Assembly: GCA_024690445.1 (NCBI GenBank)
Contig: JAILPD010000046.1
Location: 1 to 49,567 of the forward strand
DNA from: Acholeplasmatales bacterium
Lineage (GTDB): Bacteria; Bacillota_I; Bacilli_A; Acholeplasmatales; Anaeroplasmataceae
DNA: 49,567 nt
Direction of reading: 5' to 3'
Shown: positions 29,027 through 37,454 of the stretch, one piece after another
Position numbering within the stretch: the first letter of the stretch is position 1
How the letters are laid out: each line of letters opens with the position of its first letter
Notes under the pieces: model-generated
Databases searched by the model: none
Seen by the model: the letters and a program-made list of their open reading frames with translations, nothing else
Told to the model about the DNA's origin: nothing
Translations under genes and position numbers: made by a program

Positions 29027-30892
29027 TTATAAAATAATTGTATTTACAAAATTCTTAACGTAATCAGCGAACACACTTGTATCTGAAGTTGATTGATACT
29101 TACCTACATTTGATAATTTTGCATCTAATTCAGTAGTTTGTCCGGCTGCGTCAATATATGCAGTATATCCATATACTTCACCAGTAATTAAATATGTAGC
29201 TGTTAATACCTTTGGAGTATAGCTTTCAGCCTTAATATATTCTTCACCTGATTTAGTATAATACTTATCTGGTGAGAACTTATCTGGATCAACATCAGTA
29301 GCTAAAATATACTTATCATTTTCGCTATCATATGTATAATACTCAGTTTCAGCGGTAATTTCGTATAAAATACCATCAACAATTCTTGATGTACCAACGG
29401 CAGATTCAGATATCTTACCATCAATTGCAGTTTCAAACTTTGTTCTTTCTGCCTCAGATGCATTTCTTGTTGCCTTTGCATAAACATTAACATCGCCTAA
29501 AAAGTAAATATCTTTAAATGTACCAACAGTTCTATATAATCTACCAGCAAATCCACCAACTGATGCTGTATTTGAACTCTTATCAGCTACTAATAATGTA
29601 TCTTGGATACTTGCTATATCTTCTGGAGAAGTTTCGCTTGTAACCTCACTACCAGCTGATAATTTAATATTTGTCTTTGCAAAGCATTTTTCAATATTGA
29701 TATAACCATTATTAGATCCTACGAAACCACCAATAGATAAATCATACTTATTAGTTGCTTCACTCTTTGTAATATTGATATTTGCAGAACAATATGAATT
29801 ATAAATTAAGCTAGATGCTGCTTCTACAAATCCTACAAAGCCACCTGCACGTAAGTAACCTTCAGTTGATGAAGTAAACTTAATATTTCCCGTTAATTCT
29901 CCAACTGCGCTACATGCATCAGTAATTACACTCTTTTCTTTGCCATCAACTGTTCTCTTAACAGCTGAAGCACCAGAAATCTTACCAACGAATAAACCTA
30001 CGTTAACTTTATATCTAATTTGAGTAAAATGAATCTTAATATCTTTTACTTCAGTTTCAGTAAATGTTGAACCAGTAGCTGAACCTACAACACCACCAAG
30101 ATTAATATCACCTGAAGAACTAACATTAACTGTAGCCTCAACACCAGAAATCTTAACATTTGATACTACTGTTGATTCTGCCTTACCAACTAGTACACCA
30201 GCTGAGAAAGAATTTAAGTTAGTTGATTCAACAACGACATTTTCAATATTTAAATTAGAAATTGTTGCGTTCTTTGTATAACCGAATAAACCGAAGTAAC
30301 TATAAGAAGTCTTAGCTAATTTGAAATTAGAAATTGTATGACCATTTCCATCAAAAGTACCCTTAAATGGATCAGCGTCTGAATTAAATAATGATAATTC
30401 TTCTCCACCAAAATCAATGTCACTTGTTAATGTGTAAACACCATCACTATTATCAGTCATACTCTCAAATTCTTCTTTATTAGAAATTGTCTTTTCACCA
30501 GACTCTGATAAAGTTGTTACTTCAATTTGATCAATATATGTATCTGATGAATCATAGTTAACATATAACTTGAATAAATATTTTGTATCACTTTGTAAAC
30601 CATCAAATTCAACAGAAGCTACTGTAGCACTTGTACCAAATGTAATCTTCTTATAATCATCTGATGATGACTTTACTTCACCATTTTCATAACTATATCT
30701 TCTAATTAATGGATATGCTTCACCTGACTCTAATTTTGAATTAGCCTCAAATGTACAGGTAATAGTTACTTTATTTGATCCTGCCTTTGCTTCCATAATA
30801 GCTTTAACACCAGCACCTGATGAACAAGAAGCTAATGTAATAAAGCCGATTAATATAAAGAATAAACCAATTAGCTTATTAATCTTTTTCAT
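29027..30892 (-). CDS. Surface lipoprotein with FN3-like domain and GLUG-type beta-helix repeats
   Basis: The start at ATG 30892 (AGAGG at 5-base spacing) gives a lipoprotein signal peptide: MKKINK, a hydrophobic core and the lipobox LASC near residue 23. An in-frame start 18 bases upstream lacks a ribosome binding site. Residues about 30-130 look like a fibronectin-type III fold ending in TKYLFKLYVNY. From about 140 there are repeated strands of the GLUG type: FKGTFDGNGHTISNF near 180, YFGLFGYTKNATISNLNI, and later AGVLVGK, LGGVVGS, AGGFVGF, IGGFVGS and VGGFAGR. Such proteins are attached to the outer membrane face in Gram-positives and often act in adhesion or polymer binding; the ligand cannot be read from sequence. 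It is a single-gene unit with a strong promoter and a terminator. Confidence 0.85.
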   Translation of the reverse strand: MKKINKLIGLFFILIGFITLASCSSGAGVKAIMEAKAGSNKVTITCTFEANSKLESGEAYPLIRRYSYENGEVKSSSDDYKKITFGTSATVASVEFDGLQSDTKYLFKLYVNYDSSDTYIDQIEVTTLSESGEKTISNKEEFESMTDNSDGVYTLTSDIDFGGEELSLFNSDADPFKGTFDGNGHTISNFKLAKTSYSYFGLFGYTKNATISNLNIENVVVESTNLNSFSAGVLVGKAESTVVSNVKISGVEATVNVSSSGDINLGGVVGSATGSTFTETEVKDIKIHFTQIRYKVNVGLFVGKISGASAVKRTVDGKEKSVITDACSAVGELTGNIKFTSSTEGYLRAGGFVGFVEAASSLIYNSYCSANINITKSEATNKYDLSIGGFVGSNNGYINIEKCFAKTNIKLSAGSEVTSETSPEDIASIQDTLLVADKSSNTASVGGFAGRLYRTVGTFKDIYFLGDVNVYAKATRNASEAERTKFETAIDGKISESAVGTSRIVDGILYEITAETEYYTYDSENDKYILATDVDPDKFSPDKYYTKSGEEYIKAESYTPKVLTATYLITGEVYGYTAYIDAAGQTTELDAKLSNVGKYQSTSDTSVFADYVKNFVNTIIL

Positions 30893-30951
30893 AAATACCT
30901 CTTCTAACACCTATGGACTTACTACAAATAATCCATGTTTTAAACATTTCT

Positions 30952-30980
30952 ATTATAACTTAAATGCAACCTTATATCAA
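30952..30980 (-). promoter_or_regulatory. Strong promoter of the lipoprotein gene
   Basis: TTGATA (30975-30980) and TATAAT (30952-30957) are spaced by 17 bp, close to the SigA consensus. The 30893-31142 gap (250 bp) between divergent genes holds this promoter and the one for the activase gene. Confidence 0.8.
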
Positions 30981-31046
30981 ATAAAATTTGTATATAAGCC
31001 ATTACTTGCATTAATTAACTTTAATAAATGATTTTTATTTTTTATG

Positions 31047-31055
31047 TGATATAAT
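31047..31055 (+). promoter_or_regulatory. Extended -10 promoter of the activase operon
   Basis: TGATATAAT matches an extended -10 (TGN before TATAAT, 31050-31055). No clear -35 is present at 16-18 bp. The leader to the ATG at 31143 would be about 80 bases, ending in a strong AGGGGGT ribosome binding site. Confidence 0.6.
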
Positions 31056-31142
31056 GTATAAGTAAAAATATTGCTTAAAATGAATTTAACTTCATTTATC
31101 ATATAATTTTACATTATATTATTTTAAAAAGGGGGTAAACCA

Positions 31143-34061
31143 ATGCTTAGATTAGGACTTGACGTTGGTTCTACAACAATTAAATGTGTAGTAATGGATG
31201 AAAATGATCATATAATTTACAAAGATTATAAAAGACATTATTCCCACATAAAAGATAACATAATTGCAAAATTAAAAGAATTAAGAGAACAAAACATAAT
31301 AGAGGACAAAATTAAATTAGCTATTTCTGGTTCTGCTGGTATGGGTATGGCTGATGGTGCGCATATTCCTTTCGTTCAAGAGGTTTACGCAACAAGAATT
31401 GCTGCTAATAAATTAATTCCTGGTACTGATGTAATTATCGAGCTTGGTGGAGAGGATGCTAAAATCCTATTTCTAACTGATGGTATGGAAGTAAGAATGA
31501 ATGGTTCTTGTGCTGGTGGTACTGGTGCTTTCATTGACCAAATGGCTACATTATTAAATGTAGATATCACTGAAATCAATGGTTTAGCAATGGGACATCA
31601 AAAACTATACTCAATAGCTTCTAGATGTGGAGTATTCGCTAAAACAGATATTCAACCATTATTAAATCAAGGTGCTTCAAAATCAGATGTTGCCGCTTCT
31701 ATTTTCCATGCAGTAGTTAACCAAACTGTAGGTGGACTTGCTCAAGGTAGAGATATAAAGGGTAAGGTTGCATATTTAGGTGGACCTTTAACTTTCTTAT
31801 CAGAACTTAAAGCCGCATTCGATGAAGTATTACATACAGAAGGTATTTGTCCTAAAAATTCATTATACTATGTATCTATTGGTGCTGCTTACTGTGCTAA
31901 TGAGGAATTAAGTGTTGAAGAGACAATTAAGAATTTAATTGAATTTTCTAATAAAGCCACTTATGCCTATAATTCTCCATTATTTAAAGATGAGGAAGAA
32001 TTAAGAGTATTTAATGAGCGCCATGCTAAAGCTAAGGTCGATACTTTACCATTAGATGAATATAATGGCCCATTATATATGGGTATTGACTCTGGTTCTA
32101 CTACATTAAAGATTGTATTAATTGATGAGGATGGAAATATTAGATTTGATAAATATCAACCTAATAAAGGAAATCCAGTATCTGTAATAAAGGATATATT
32201 AACTGATTTATATGCTAAATATCCAAATATTAATATTAAAGGATCAGCTTCTACAGGATATGGTGAAGATTTAGCAAAGAATGCCTTCAATTTAGATGGT
32301 GGTTTAGTAGAAACTATGGCCCACTATATGGCAGCCGCTAAATTTATGCCTGAGGTTGATTTTATTATCGATATCGGTGGACAAGATATTAAATGCTTTA
32401 AAATTGAAAATAATGCAATTTCTAATATCTTCTTAAATGAAGCTTGTTCTTCTGGTTGTGGTTCTTTCTTACAAACATTTGCTAACGCATTAGGGTATGA
32501 TATTAAAGATTTTGCATCTATTGGATTAATGGCACCTAAACCTGTTGATTTAGGCTCAAGATGTACTGTATTTATGAATTCGTCTGTTAAGCAAGCTCAA
32601 AAGGATGGAGCTACTATCGATAATATTTCTGCTGGTCTTTCTATTTCAGTTGTTAAGAATGCTTTATATAAAGTTATTCGTGCAACTAATAAAGAATCAC
32701 TTGGTAAGCATATCGTCGTTCAAGGTGGTACATTCTTAAATAAGGCTGTACTTAGAGCATTTGAAAGGGAATTAGATTTAGAGGTTGTATGCCCTAATAT
32801 TGCGGGTTTAATGGGAGCTTATGGTGCGGCATTATATGCTAAATCATTAAACCTTGAAAAATCTAGTATCATTTCTCATGAAGATTTATTAAGCTTTAAG
32901 CATGAAGTAAAAAATATTCAATGTAGTGGATGTAATAATCACTGCTTATTAACTATTAATTCATTTGCTAATAATCCGAATAAATTTATTTCAGGAAATA
33001 AATGTGATAAGCCTTTAGGAATAAAAGCTAGCTTAAAGGGTAAGAATATTTATGAATACAATAGAGAAAGATTAGCATCTTATTTACCAATTGAAAATCC
33101 AAAGCGTGGTACTATTGCTATTCCTCTAGTATTAAATATGTATGAATTATTCCCATTCTGGTACACATTCTTCACTGAATTAGGATTTGCAGTTAAATCA
33201 TCAGGCTTTTCTGATAGCAAGCTTTATAGCCTAGGACAACATACTATTCCATCAGATACAGTATGCTATCCAGCAAAGCTTGTTCATGGACATATTGAAA
33301 AGCTATTAAATGATGGTGAAAAGATTATCTTCTATCCTTGTATGTCTTATAACTATGATGAAAACATGGGTGATAATCACTATAACTGTCCAATCGTTGC
33401 TTATTATCCTGAAAATATATTAAATAATGTTTCAAGAATAAGTGAAGTAACATTCATTTCTGATTTTATTGGTATTGATGTAAGAAACTTATTCGATAAA
33501 AAGATTAAGGTAATGCTTGATAAATACTTTAAGGGCATTTCAAAATCAGAAATTAAAAAAGCTGCCGATAAGGCATACGCTGAATATGAAAAATATTTAT
33601 CTGATATTAGAGAAGTTGGCGCTAGCTACATTAAAGAAGCTAGAGAAAAGCATATGGAAATCATTGTATTATCAGGAAGACCATATCACCAAGATCCGCA
33701 AGTGAATCATGGCATTGATAAGCTAATCGCTTCTATGGGTGCTTATGTTATATCTGAAGAATCTATCTCTAATTTAAATTCAAAATTCCCAGTTCATGTA
33801 TTAAATCAATGGACTTATCATTCAAGATTATATTCCGCTGCTAAGTATTGTACACATGAGGATGATATGAATTTAGTTCAATTAGTATCATTTGGTTGTG
33901 GTGTAGATGCTATTACAACAGATGAATGTAAAGCAATTCTTGAATCAAAGGGTAAGATATATACTCAAATTAAGATTGATGAAATTACAAATTTAGGTGC
34001 TGTAAAGATAAGATTAAGAAGCTTATTTGCCGCACTTAAACAAAAGAGGGAGGAAAAGTAA
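31143..34061 (+). CDS. Acyl-CoA dehydratase activase-type protein, two ASKHA domains plus DUF2229
   Basis: The protein (972 residues) belongs to the BcrAD/BadFG family, whose studied members are ATP-driven, iron-sulfur electron donors for 2-hydroxyacyl-CoA dehydratases or benzoyl-CoA reductases. The first ASKHA ATPase domain begins LRLGLDVGSTTIKCVV and has CAGGTGAFIDQM near 122. The second begins YMGIDSGSTTLKIVLID near 313 and has CSSGCGSFLQTF near 435. A CSGCNNHC...GNKCDKP cluster near 594-623 could bind another Fe-S centre. A DUF2229 region follows (IPSDTVCYPAKLVHGHI near 700). The physiological substrate of this large Firmicutes type is not established. It overlaps the next gene by one base (TAATG). 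Confidence 0.88.
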   Translation: MLRLGLDVGSTTIKCVVMDENDHIIYKDYKRHYSHIKDNIIAKLKELREQNIIEDKIKLAISGSAGMGMADGAHIPFVQEVYATRIAANKLIPGTDVIIELGGEDAKILFLTDGMEVRMNGSCAGGTGAFIDQMATLLNVDITEINGLAMGHQKLYSIASRCGVFAKTDIQPLLNQGASKSDVAASIFHAVVNQTVGGLAQGRDIKGKVAYLGGPLTFLSELKAAFDEVLHTEGICPKNSLYYVSIGAAYCANEELSVEETIKNLIEFSNKATYAYNSPLFKDEEELRVFNERHAKAKVDTLPLDEYNGPLYMGIDSGSTTLKIVLIDEDGNIRFDKYQPNKGNPVSVIKDILTDLYAKYPNINIKGSASTGYGEDLAKNAFNLDGGLVETMAHYMAAAKFMPEVDFIIDIGGQDIKCFKIENNAISNIFLNEACSSGCGSFLQTFANALGYDIKDFASIGLMAPKPVDLGSRCTVFMNSSVKQAQKDGATIDNISAGLSISVVKNALYKVIRATNKESLGKHIVVQGGTFLNKAVLRAFERELDLEVVCPNIAGLMGAYGAALYAKSLNLEKSSIISHEDLLSFKHEVKNIQCSGCNNHCLLTINSFANNPNKFISGNKCDKPLGIKASLKGKNIYEYNRERLASYLPIENPKRGTIAIPLVLNMYELFPFWYTFFTELGFAVKSSGFSDSKLYSLGQHTIPSDTVCYPAKLVHGHIEKLLNDGEKIIFYPCMSYNYDENMGDNHYNCPIVAYYPENILNNVSRISEVTFISDFIGIDVRNLFDKKIKVMLDKYFKGISKSEIKKAADKAYAEYEKYLSDIREVGASYIKEAREKHMEIIVLSGRPYHQDPQVNHGIDKLIASMGAYVISEESISNLNSKFPVHVLNQWTYHSRLYSAAKYCTHEDDMNLVQLVSFGCGVDAITTDECKAILESKGKIYTQIKIDEITNLGAVKIRLRSLFAALKQKREEK

Positions 34062-35359
34062 TGGCTGATGATATCAAAGTAGATTCATACGAAGAAGATT
34101 TTAATTATCCAAGATTTACTGAAGATATGGTTAAGACCCATACGATTCTTATTCCTTCTATGTTACCAATCCATATGGCATTATTTGAATCATTATTATG
34201 CCAAACTGGATATAAAGTTGAAATAATGAAAAATGAAGGACCAGATGTTGTAACTGAGGGTCTTAAATATGTTCATAATGATACATGCTATCCTGCATTA
34301 TTAGTTATTGGTCAATTTATTGATAATTTAAATCATCGAAATGATTTAGATAAGGTCGTATTATTAATTACTCAAACTGGTGGTGGATGCCGTGCATCTA
34401 ATTACCTACACCTTTTAAGAAAAGCTTTAAAAAAGGCAGGCTATGGTTATATCCCAGTTGTATCACTTAATACTTCTAATCTAGAAAAGGATTCAGGATT
34501 TAAAATCACTCTTCCTTTAATCTTAAATCTATCTTCTGCTATTACATACGCAGATGAATTAATGTATTTAAGAAATAAGTGTCAAACTTATGAAATAAAT
34601 AAAGGTGAAACACAAAAGCTAACTGAAAAATGGATTAAAGATATTTCAGATCAATATGCAAAAGGAAAGGGAAGAAAATATAGAGACATCAAAAAGAACC
34701 TAAATAAAATGGTTAAAGAATTTGATGCTATCCCACTTGATTTATCACATAAAAAGCCAAAGGTTGGTATTGTTGGTGAAATCTATATTAAATATGCCTC
34801 ACTTGGTAATAATCACCTAGAAGATTTCTTAGTAAGTCAAGATGCTGAAGTAAATGTACCAGGATTATATGGTTTCTTATTATATACTGTTTATAATACA
34901 ATTTATGATTATGAAATCTATGGCAAAAATAAGAAATCAGCATTTTTTGCTAAATTGATTCTTTGGTTTATTAGAAGACGCGAAAAGATAATGATTAACG
35001 CTATGAATAATTCTAAATTCACTCCAATGAATTACTTCTCTCATACTAAGGATTTAAGTGAGGGTGTATTACATCATGGAACAAAGATGGGTGAAGGCTG
35101 GCTATTAACTGCCGAAATGATGGAATTAACTGAGGAAGGATATGAAAATATCATTTGTGCTCAGCCATTTGGATGTCTTCCAAACCATATTTGTGGTAAA
35201 GGTGTAATGAAGAAAATAAAAAGCATCCATAAGGATGCTAATATAGTAGCTATCGATTATGACCCATCAGCTACTAAAGTAAATCAAGAAAATAGAATTA
35301 AGCTTATGCTTGCAATCGCAAGAGAAAGAATTAAAGATGATGAAAAGGCGGAATTATAA
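34061..35359 (+). CDS. 2-hydroxyacyl-CoA dehydratase-like partner protein
   Basis: The 432-residue protein looks like the C-terminal half of the large activase-related proteins of Firmicutes, related to the HGD-D dehydratase subunit. Conserved cysteines sit in DTCYPALLVIGQFI near residue 72, TQTGGGCRASNYLHLL near 107 and CAQPFGCLPNHICGK near 366-380, a layout suited to an Fe-S cluster. A GGGAGG site lies inside the end of the preceding gene, and the start overlaps that gene's stop by one base, which implies a 1:1 complex. No acyl-CoA transferase or dehydrogenase gene is nearby to name the substrate. An intrinsic terminator overlaps its stop codon. Confidence 0.82.
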   Translation: MADDIKVDSYEEDFNYPRFTEDMVKTHTILIPSMLPIHMALFESLLCQTGYKVEIMKNEGPDVVTEGLKYVHNDTCYPALLVIGQFIDNLNHRNDLDKVVLLITQTGGGCRASNYLHLLRKALKKAGYGYIPVVSLNTSNLEKDSGFKITLPLILNLSSAITYADELMYLRNKCQTYEINKGETQKLTEKWIKDISDQYAKGKGRKYRDIKKNLNKMVKEFDAIPLDLSHKKPKVGIVGEIYIKYASLGNNHLEDFLVSQDAEVNVPGLYGFLLYTVYNTIYDYEIYGKNKKSAFFAKLILWFIRRREKIMINAMNNSKFTPMNYFSHTKDLSEGVLHHGTKMGEGWLLTAEMMELTEEGYENIICAQPFGCLPNHICGKGVMKKIKSIHKDANIVAIDYDPSATKVNQENRIKLMLAIARERIKDDEKAEL

Positions 35360-35373
35360 AAAACCGCCTTTTT
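35343..35373 (+). terminator. Intrinsic terminator after the dehydratase-like gene
   Basis: AAAAGGCGG (35343-35351) pairs with CCGCCTTTT (35364-35372), followed by further T. The stem begins before the stop codon at 35357-35359. Confidence 0.85.
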
Positions 35374-35385
35374 AAATTCATCAAA

Positions 35386-35434
35386 ATTGTAGCATTTACA
35401 TCAAACAAATTGTAGCACGTGCTACAACTTATTT
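35386..35434. repeat. Direct repeat copy A flanking the toxin-antitoxin-like cassette
   Basis: This copy contains ATTGTAGCAT (35386-35395) and, 23 bp from its TGTAGCA start, the 18-bp perfect palindrome TTGTAGCACGTGCTACAA (35410-35427), followed by CTTATTT. The same elements in the same order and spacing occur at 36743-36791. It overlaps the last codons of the small partner gene. Confidence 0.9.
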
Positions 35435-35890
35435 GCTTAATTTCATCATAATTTCAACGTCATTTAAATTTATATTAATGTCATTAGCCTCTGCAATTCT
35501 TTTTACAACCAAATCATTATCTAAGCTGTGATATGATTCATACAAATTATAGAATTCTTCTGGCTTTACTTTACTATACAACACCACTTCAGAAACACCA
35601 GTTGTATAAGAAAAATACTTCATTATATATCCAATCCACGCCATAACATATGATGGATATATATCTTTTCCTTGCGTTAATTTTTTTTCAGATTTGATAG
35701 TGTCATATGCTGATACTATATCTAAAGAATCAAGTAAAAATGCTTTTGATGAAAGAATCCTTTGAATTGAAGAATAAATATATGCTTTAATAAAAACCTT
35801 TGAGGAACAATCTTTTGCTTTAGTTGAATATTCAAAAAGATCAGATGTAAACTTACATAATAATAATCCATTGTCATCTATTTTTCTCAT
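35429..35890 (-). CDS. Putative antitoxin partner of the HTH-DUF3990 protein
   Basis: I do not recognise this 153-residue protein with certainty. It is mostly helical. Its C-terminal part (FYNLYESYHSLDNDLVVKRI and following) resembles the short helical domain seen in partners of DUF3990 proteins. The start codon overlaps the toxin-like gene's TGA by four bases (ATGA), so it is strictly coupled and translated second. Gene order (HTH-ART first, small partner second) and the shared regulated promoter support a toxin-antitoxin pair. The role as antitoxin is inferred from context. Confidence 0.6.
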   Translation of the reverse strand: MRKIDDNGLLLCKFTSDLFEYSTKAKDCSSKVFIKAYIYSSIQRILSSKAFLLDSLDIVSAYDTIKSEKKLTQGKDIYPSYVMAWIGYIMKYFSYTTGVSEVVLYSKVKPEEFYNLYESYHSLDNDLVVKRIAEANDININLNDVEIMMKLSK

Positions 35891-36744
35891 TTCAATAATT
35901 CCTCAATATATTTTCCTTTTCCAGCGTATTCTCTCAATGCTATTTTAACTTTATTCTTTCCTATCTCATTTTCCTTTAATCTATATGATTGATAATCAAC
36001 TCTTTCGTTTTTACAGTAAAAACATCTTTCAAGCATCTTAAGATTATTCTTTATCACATTATCATTTAAAAAAACATATTGCTTACCTAATCTATTAGCA
36101 CTCAAAGCATTTAAACATTGTAAATCTGTTATTTTACCAGATATAAAATCATCTAATGTAGTATACATTGTATTATCAGCAATAGGTGCTATAACTACGT
36201 CCACATCATTTAATTCTTTTATCAACTCTTTTATATATATTGAGCCAGTATACTCGTCTAATCTGCCTCTAAAATAGGCAATTAATAACATCCATTCTTT
36301 AGATACATTATATTCTTTTATTTTTACGTTCTCTTTATTAAAATCAAAAATATATACGGAAGACTTATTATAACCAACTACAAAGCTAGCTGATTGCTCG
36401 AATGTTTCACCTAAATAAAATCCTCTACCAAAATCCTTTTTATCTTCACTAAAGGATATTGAAGGTTCGCCAATTATTTCAGTTTTAGCACCATGAAATA
36501 ATATCATATGATTCTTATCAACCGACGAATTATACATTTCTTCTTTTACTCTATTAAGATAAATATTGCTTTCATATAATTTGTTATACACCTTATCTAA
36601 TGTGTCATATTCAGGGGTAATAGTGTTATTTAACCATCTAATTACAGTACTTCTAGATATATTGAGATATTCACTAAGTTTTGTATCATTTAATCCTAAT
36701 ACGATTTTAGAGTACTTTAAATCCTTTATAAAATCGAAATACAT
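35887..36744 (-). CDS. HTH-DUF3990 protein, ADP-ribosyltransferase-like toxin candidate
   Basis: The first 60 residues form a helix-turn-helix: LNDTKLSEYLNISRSTVIRW near 18-38. From about residue 80 the protein matches DUF3990, a family with an ADP-ribosyltransferase-like fold: ILFHGAKTEI, then DFGRGFYLGETFEQSASFV near 110-128, VVIAPIADNTMYTTLDDF near 190, and GKQYVFLND. The His in FHG and the Tyr in GFY sit where NAD-contacting residues fall in ART folds. The C-terminus is basic (near 250-285). The fusion of a DNA-binding domain to the effector suggests it regulates its own promoter, which carries an 18-bp palindrome. GGAGG precedes the ATG, with a TGCTACA half-site between them. Confidence 0.75.
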   Translation of the reverse strand: MYFDFIKDLKYSKIVLGLNDTKLSEYLNISRSTVIRWLNNTITPEYDTLDKVYNKLYESNIYLNRVKEEMYNSSVDKNHMILFHGAKTEIIGEPSISFSEDKKDFGRGFYLGETFEQSASFVVGYNKSSVYIFDFNKENVKIKEYNVSKEWMLLIAYFRGRLDEYTGSIYIKELIKELNDVDVVIAPIADNTMYTTLDDFISGKITDLQCLNALSANRLGKQYVFLNDNVIKNNLKMLERCFYCKNERVDYQSYRLKENEIGKNKVKIALREYAGKGKYIEELLK

Positions 36745-36794
36745 TGTAGCATCGCCTCCAAATAGATTGTAGCACGTGCTACAACTTATTTCAA
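36743..36794 (-). promoter_or_regulatory. Direct repeat copy B: promoter and operator of the cassette
   Basis: On the minus strand TTGAAA (36789-36794) is 17 bp from TACAAT (36766-36771). The palindrome TTGTAGCACGTGCTACAA (36767-36784) fills most of the spacer and runs through the -10. A half-site (TGCTACA) lies between the GGAGG site and the start codon, 23 bp from the palindrome. This is the layout of a self-repressed promoter, and the HTH domain of the first gene is the obvious binder. Confidence 0.8.
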
Positions 36795-36860
36795 TAATTG
36801 TGTGTTAAAATCCTTATAGAAAAATTTATAATCCGCCTTTTTTCAATCAATTATTGCATT

Positions 36861-36883
36861 AAAAAAGGGCTTATTTCTAAGCC
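36861..36883 (-). terminator. Intrinsic terminator after nusG
   Basis: GGCTTA-gaaa-TAAGCC (36868-36883, minus reading) followed by CTTTTTT. It lies 8 bp after the nusG stop. Confidence 0.85.
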
Positions 36884-36891
36884 ACATTTTT

Positions 36892-37440
36892 TTAAATCTT
36901 CTTAATTTGATCTACGTTTAATTCAGTTGGAGTATATGAACCGAATAATTCAAATAATACAGTAACAATACCCTTATCCTCATTAATATCAGTGATTTCA
37001 GTAATCTTACCAGCGAATGCACCAGAGATAACTTCAATCTTATCACCAATAGCGAAATCTAACTTTGGCTTTACAACTAAGCCTAACTTAGATAAGATTT
37101 GATTCATTTCATCATTAGCTACTGGAACTGGTTTAGTTCCTCCACCTGATGAACCTAAGAAACCTGTAACCTTTGGAGTATTTCTTACCATGAACCATAC
37201 GTCATCGTCCATACCCTTAACTTCATCAATCTCCATTTCAACAAATACATAACCCGGAAATAACTTATTTACCTTTTCCTTCTTCTTACCCTTCTTATCA
37301 ACTACTTCTACAGTCTCTTCAGGAATAAGAACTTGATAAATCATATTCTCCATATTCATTGAAATTCTACGTCTTTCAAGATCTGTCTTAACAGAATTTT
37401 CATAGCCTGAATATGTTGTAACAATATACCATCTTTTCAT
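36892..37440 (-). CDS. nusG: Transcription termination/antitermination factor NusG
   Basis: NusG binds RNA polymerase and aids elongation, pausing and termination. The NGN domain begins KRWYIVTTYSGYENSV and contains LFPGYVFVEMEID near 62-74 and WFMVRNTPKVTGFLG near 82-96. The C-terminal KOW domain (FAIGDKIEVISGAFAGKITEI, near 130-150) would contact ribosomal S10 or Rho. The length of 182 residues is normal. It follows secE by 14 bp with an AGGAGG site, but rplK, the usual next gene, is absent: the operon ends at a terminator, next to the toxin-antitoxin-like cassette. Confidence 0.97.
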   Translation of the reverse strand: MKRWYIVTTYSGYENSVKTDLERRRISMNMENMIYQVLIPEETVEVVDKKGKKKEKVNKLFPGYVFVEMEIDEVKGMDDDVWFMVRNTPKVTGFLGSSGGGTKPVPVANDEMNQILSKLGLVVKPKLDFAIGDKIEVISGAFAGKITEITDINEDKGIVTVLFELFGSYTPTELNVDQIKKI

Positions 37441-37454
37441 ATTCTAAAATCCTC

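Noticed and set aside
35386..36794. Insertion sequence flanked by terminal repeats
   Set aside because: The repeats are direct copies carrying the promoter/operator, and neither gene resembles a transposase or integrase.
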